Assembly (NCBI GenBank): GCA_943323705.2 | Contig: CALPIT020000053.1 | Location: 1 to 12,706, forward strand | Source: Streptomyces griseus | GTDB taxonomy: Bacteria; Bacteroidota; Bacteroidia; Chitinophagales; Chitinophagaceae | Direction: 5' to 3' | DNA length: 12,706 bases | Shown here: piece after piece, positions 12,541 through 12,706 of the stretch | Numbering within the stretch: the stretch's first letter is position 1 | Layout: each line of letters opens with the position of its first letter | Notes under the pieces: model-generated | Told to the model about the DNA's origin: nothing | What the model saw: only the letters and a program-made list of their open reading frames with translations | Databases searched by the model: none | Program-made: the position numbers and the translations under genes

Positions 12541-12580
12541 TATGATTTGATAATTTGATGATGCGATAATTTGGTAATGA
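12541..12580 (+). repeat. GATAATTT octamer array, copy 1
   Basis: Five 8-bp units lie end to end: TATGATTT, GATAATTT, GATGATGC, GATAATTT, GGTAATGA. It begins two bases after hairpin copy 1. The same hairpin-plus-octamer order recurs at 12655-12706. Confidence 0.6.
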
Positions 12581-12601
12581 TGCTAACGGCAGTTTCAATA
12601 A

Positions 12602-12646
12602 AGGTTTCAAAGGTTTAAGAGGTTCAATGAGTTCAATAGGTTACGA
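12602..12646 (+). repeat. 9-bp-period GTTCAA array, second site
   Basis: Five nonamers with exact period 9: AGGTTTCAA, AGGTTTAAG, AGGTTCAAT, GAGTTCAAT, AGGTTACGA. They are direct relatives of the array at 7207-7251, even ending with a diverged unit in the same way. Confidence 0.75.
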
Positions 12647-12654
12647 TAAAAAAG

Positions 12655-12683
12655 AAGAGCCCACCAGTAATTGGCAGGCTCTT
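12655..12683 (-). terminator. Hairpin terminator, copy 2 (minus orientation)
   Basis: This is a near-identical copy of the hairpin 145 bp to the left: AAGAGCC/GGCTCTT outer stem, CCA/TGG inner stem, GTAAT loop, with one extra mismatch. On the minus strand the stem is followed by CTTTTTTATCG, a better U-tract than copy 1, so it is the stronger candidate terminator for genes entering from the right. Confidence 0.6.
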
Positions 12684-12685
12684 GC

Positions 12686-12706
12686 TATAATTTGATTATT
12701 TGACAA
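12686..12706 (+). repeat. GATAATTT octamer array, copy 2 (cut by window end)
   Basis: TATAATTT, GATTATTT and GACAA continue off the right edge. The position relative to hairpin copy 2 (two bases after it) is the same as in copy 1, so hairpin and octamers form a duplicated module. Confidence 0.5.

Larger units (their letters stand above)
12377..12706. other. Gene-free right flank made largely of repeats
   Basis: No credible gene was seen in the last 330 bp. It contains in order a GC-rich hairpin (copy 3), a short ATCCAGT array, a terminator-like hairpin, a GATAATTT octamer array, a 9-bp GTTCAA array, a second copy of the terminator-like hairpin and the start of a second octamer array. A 61-codon minus open frame (12425-12610) is built from these repeats. 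The selU promoter should lie at its left edge. Confidence 0.65.

Noticed and set aside
12425..12610. 61-codon minus-strand open frame at the right end
   Set aside because: It is composed of the hairpin, octamer, heptamer and GC-rich repeats and has no protein-like pattern.

Overview
The window looks like chromosomal DNA of a Bacteroidota bacterium, most likely the Chitinophagaceae/Sphingobacteriia side of the phylum. The reasons are AT-rich genes without clear Shine-Dalgarno sites, TAnnTTTG-type -7 promoter elements, a lamin-tail protein ending in a FlgD/gliding-type C-terminal domain, and intergenic short-period repeats of the kind common in that phylum. No phage, transposase, CRISPR array, rRNA or tRNA was seen.

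Layout, left to right. The 3' end of a secreted lamin-tail-domain protein (+) is followed by a repeat-filled gap. A two-gene minus-strand operon comes next: a PfkB-family sugar kinase, then a 97-residue membrane protein. Diverging from it is a Sua5/YciO/YrdC-family gene (+), followed 25 bp later by a secreted GH30 glycosidase (+). RNase HII (rnhB, -) converges on the GH30 gene, with a perfect 36-bp palindrome between them. Heme A synthase (ctaA/COX15, +) diverges from rnhB. Then come four minus-strand genes: a diacylglycerol-kinase-family lipid kinase (its 3' end overlaps ctaA by 20 bp), a lipoprotein of unknown function, the GTPase Obg, and a possible SLOG/Rossmann-like protein. A 563-bp gene-free stretch with two copies of a repeat follows. 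The window ends with a tight selU-selD operon (-) and a repeat-rich right flank.

Functional links. selD (selenide, water dikinase) and selU/mnmH (tRNA 2-selenouridine synthase) lie 2 bp apart and together make selenophosphate and use it on tRNA wobble uridines; SelD has Cys at the position that is Sec in some relatives. Obg, RNase HII and the YciO-type protein are housekeeping or RNA-related genes. Heme A synthase implies an aa3-type terminal oxidase and aerobic respiration. The GH30 enzyme and the lamin-tail protein are exported.

The least explained part is the non-coding DNA. The gaps hold at least six families of short-period or palindromic repeats: an AATATTGC octamer/palindrome family with a conserved leader (3 copies), a GC-rich hairpin (3 copies, one supplying the stop codon of a gene), ATCCAGT heptamer arrays, exactly 9-bp-period GTTCAA arrays (one inverted), a TTCGTG/GTGGCAAA family, and a duplicated hairpin plus GATAATTT octamer module. 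No clearly new multi-gene system is visible. The repeat families, the possible SLOG protein, the Walker A substitution in SelU and the probable leaderless promoters of ctaA and obg are the best follow-ups.
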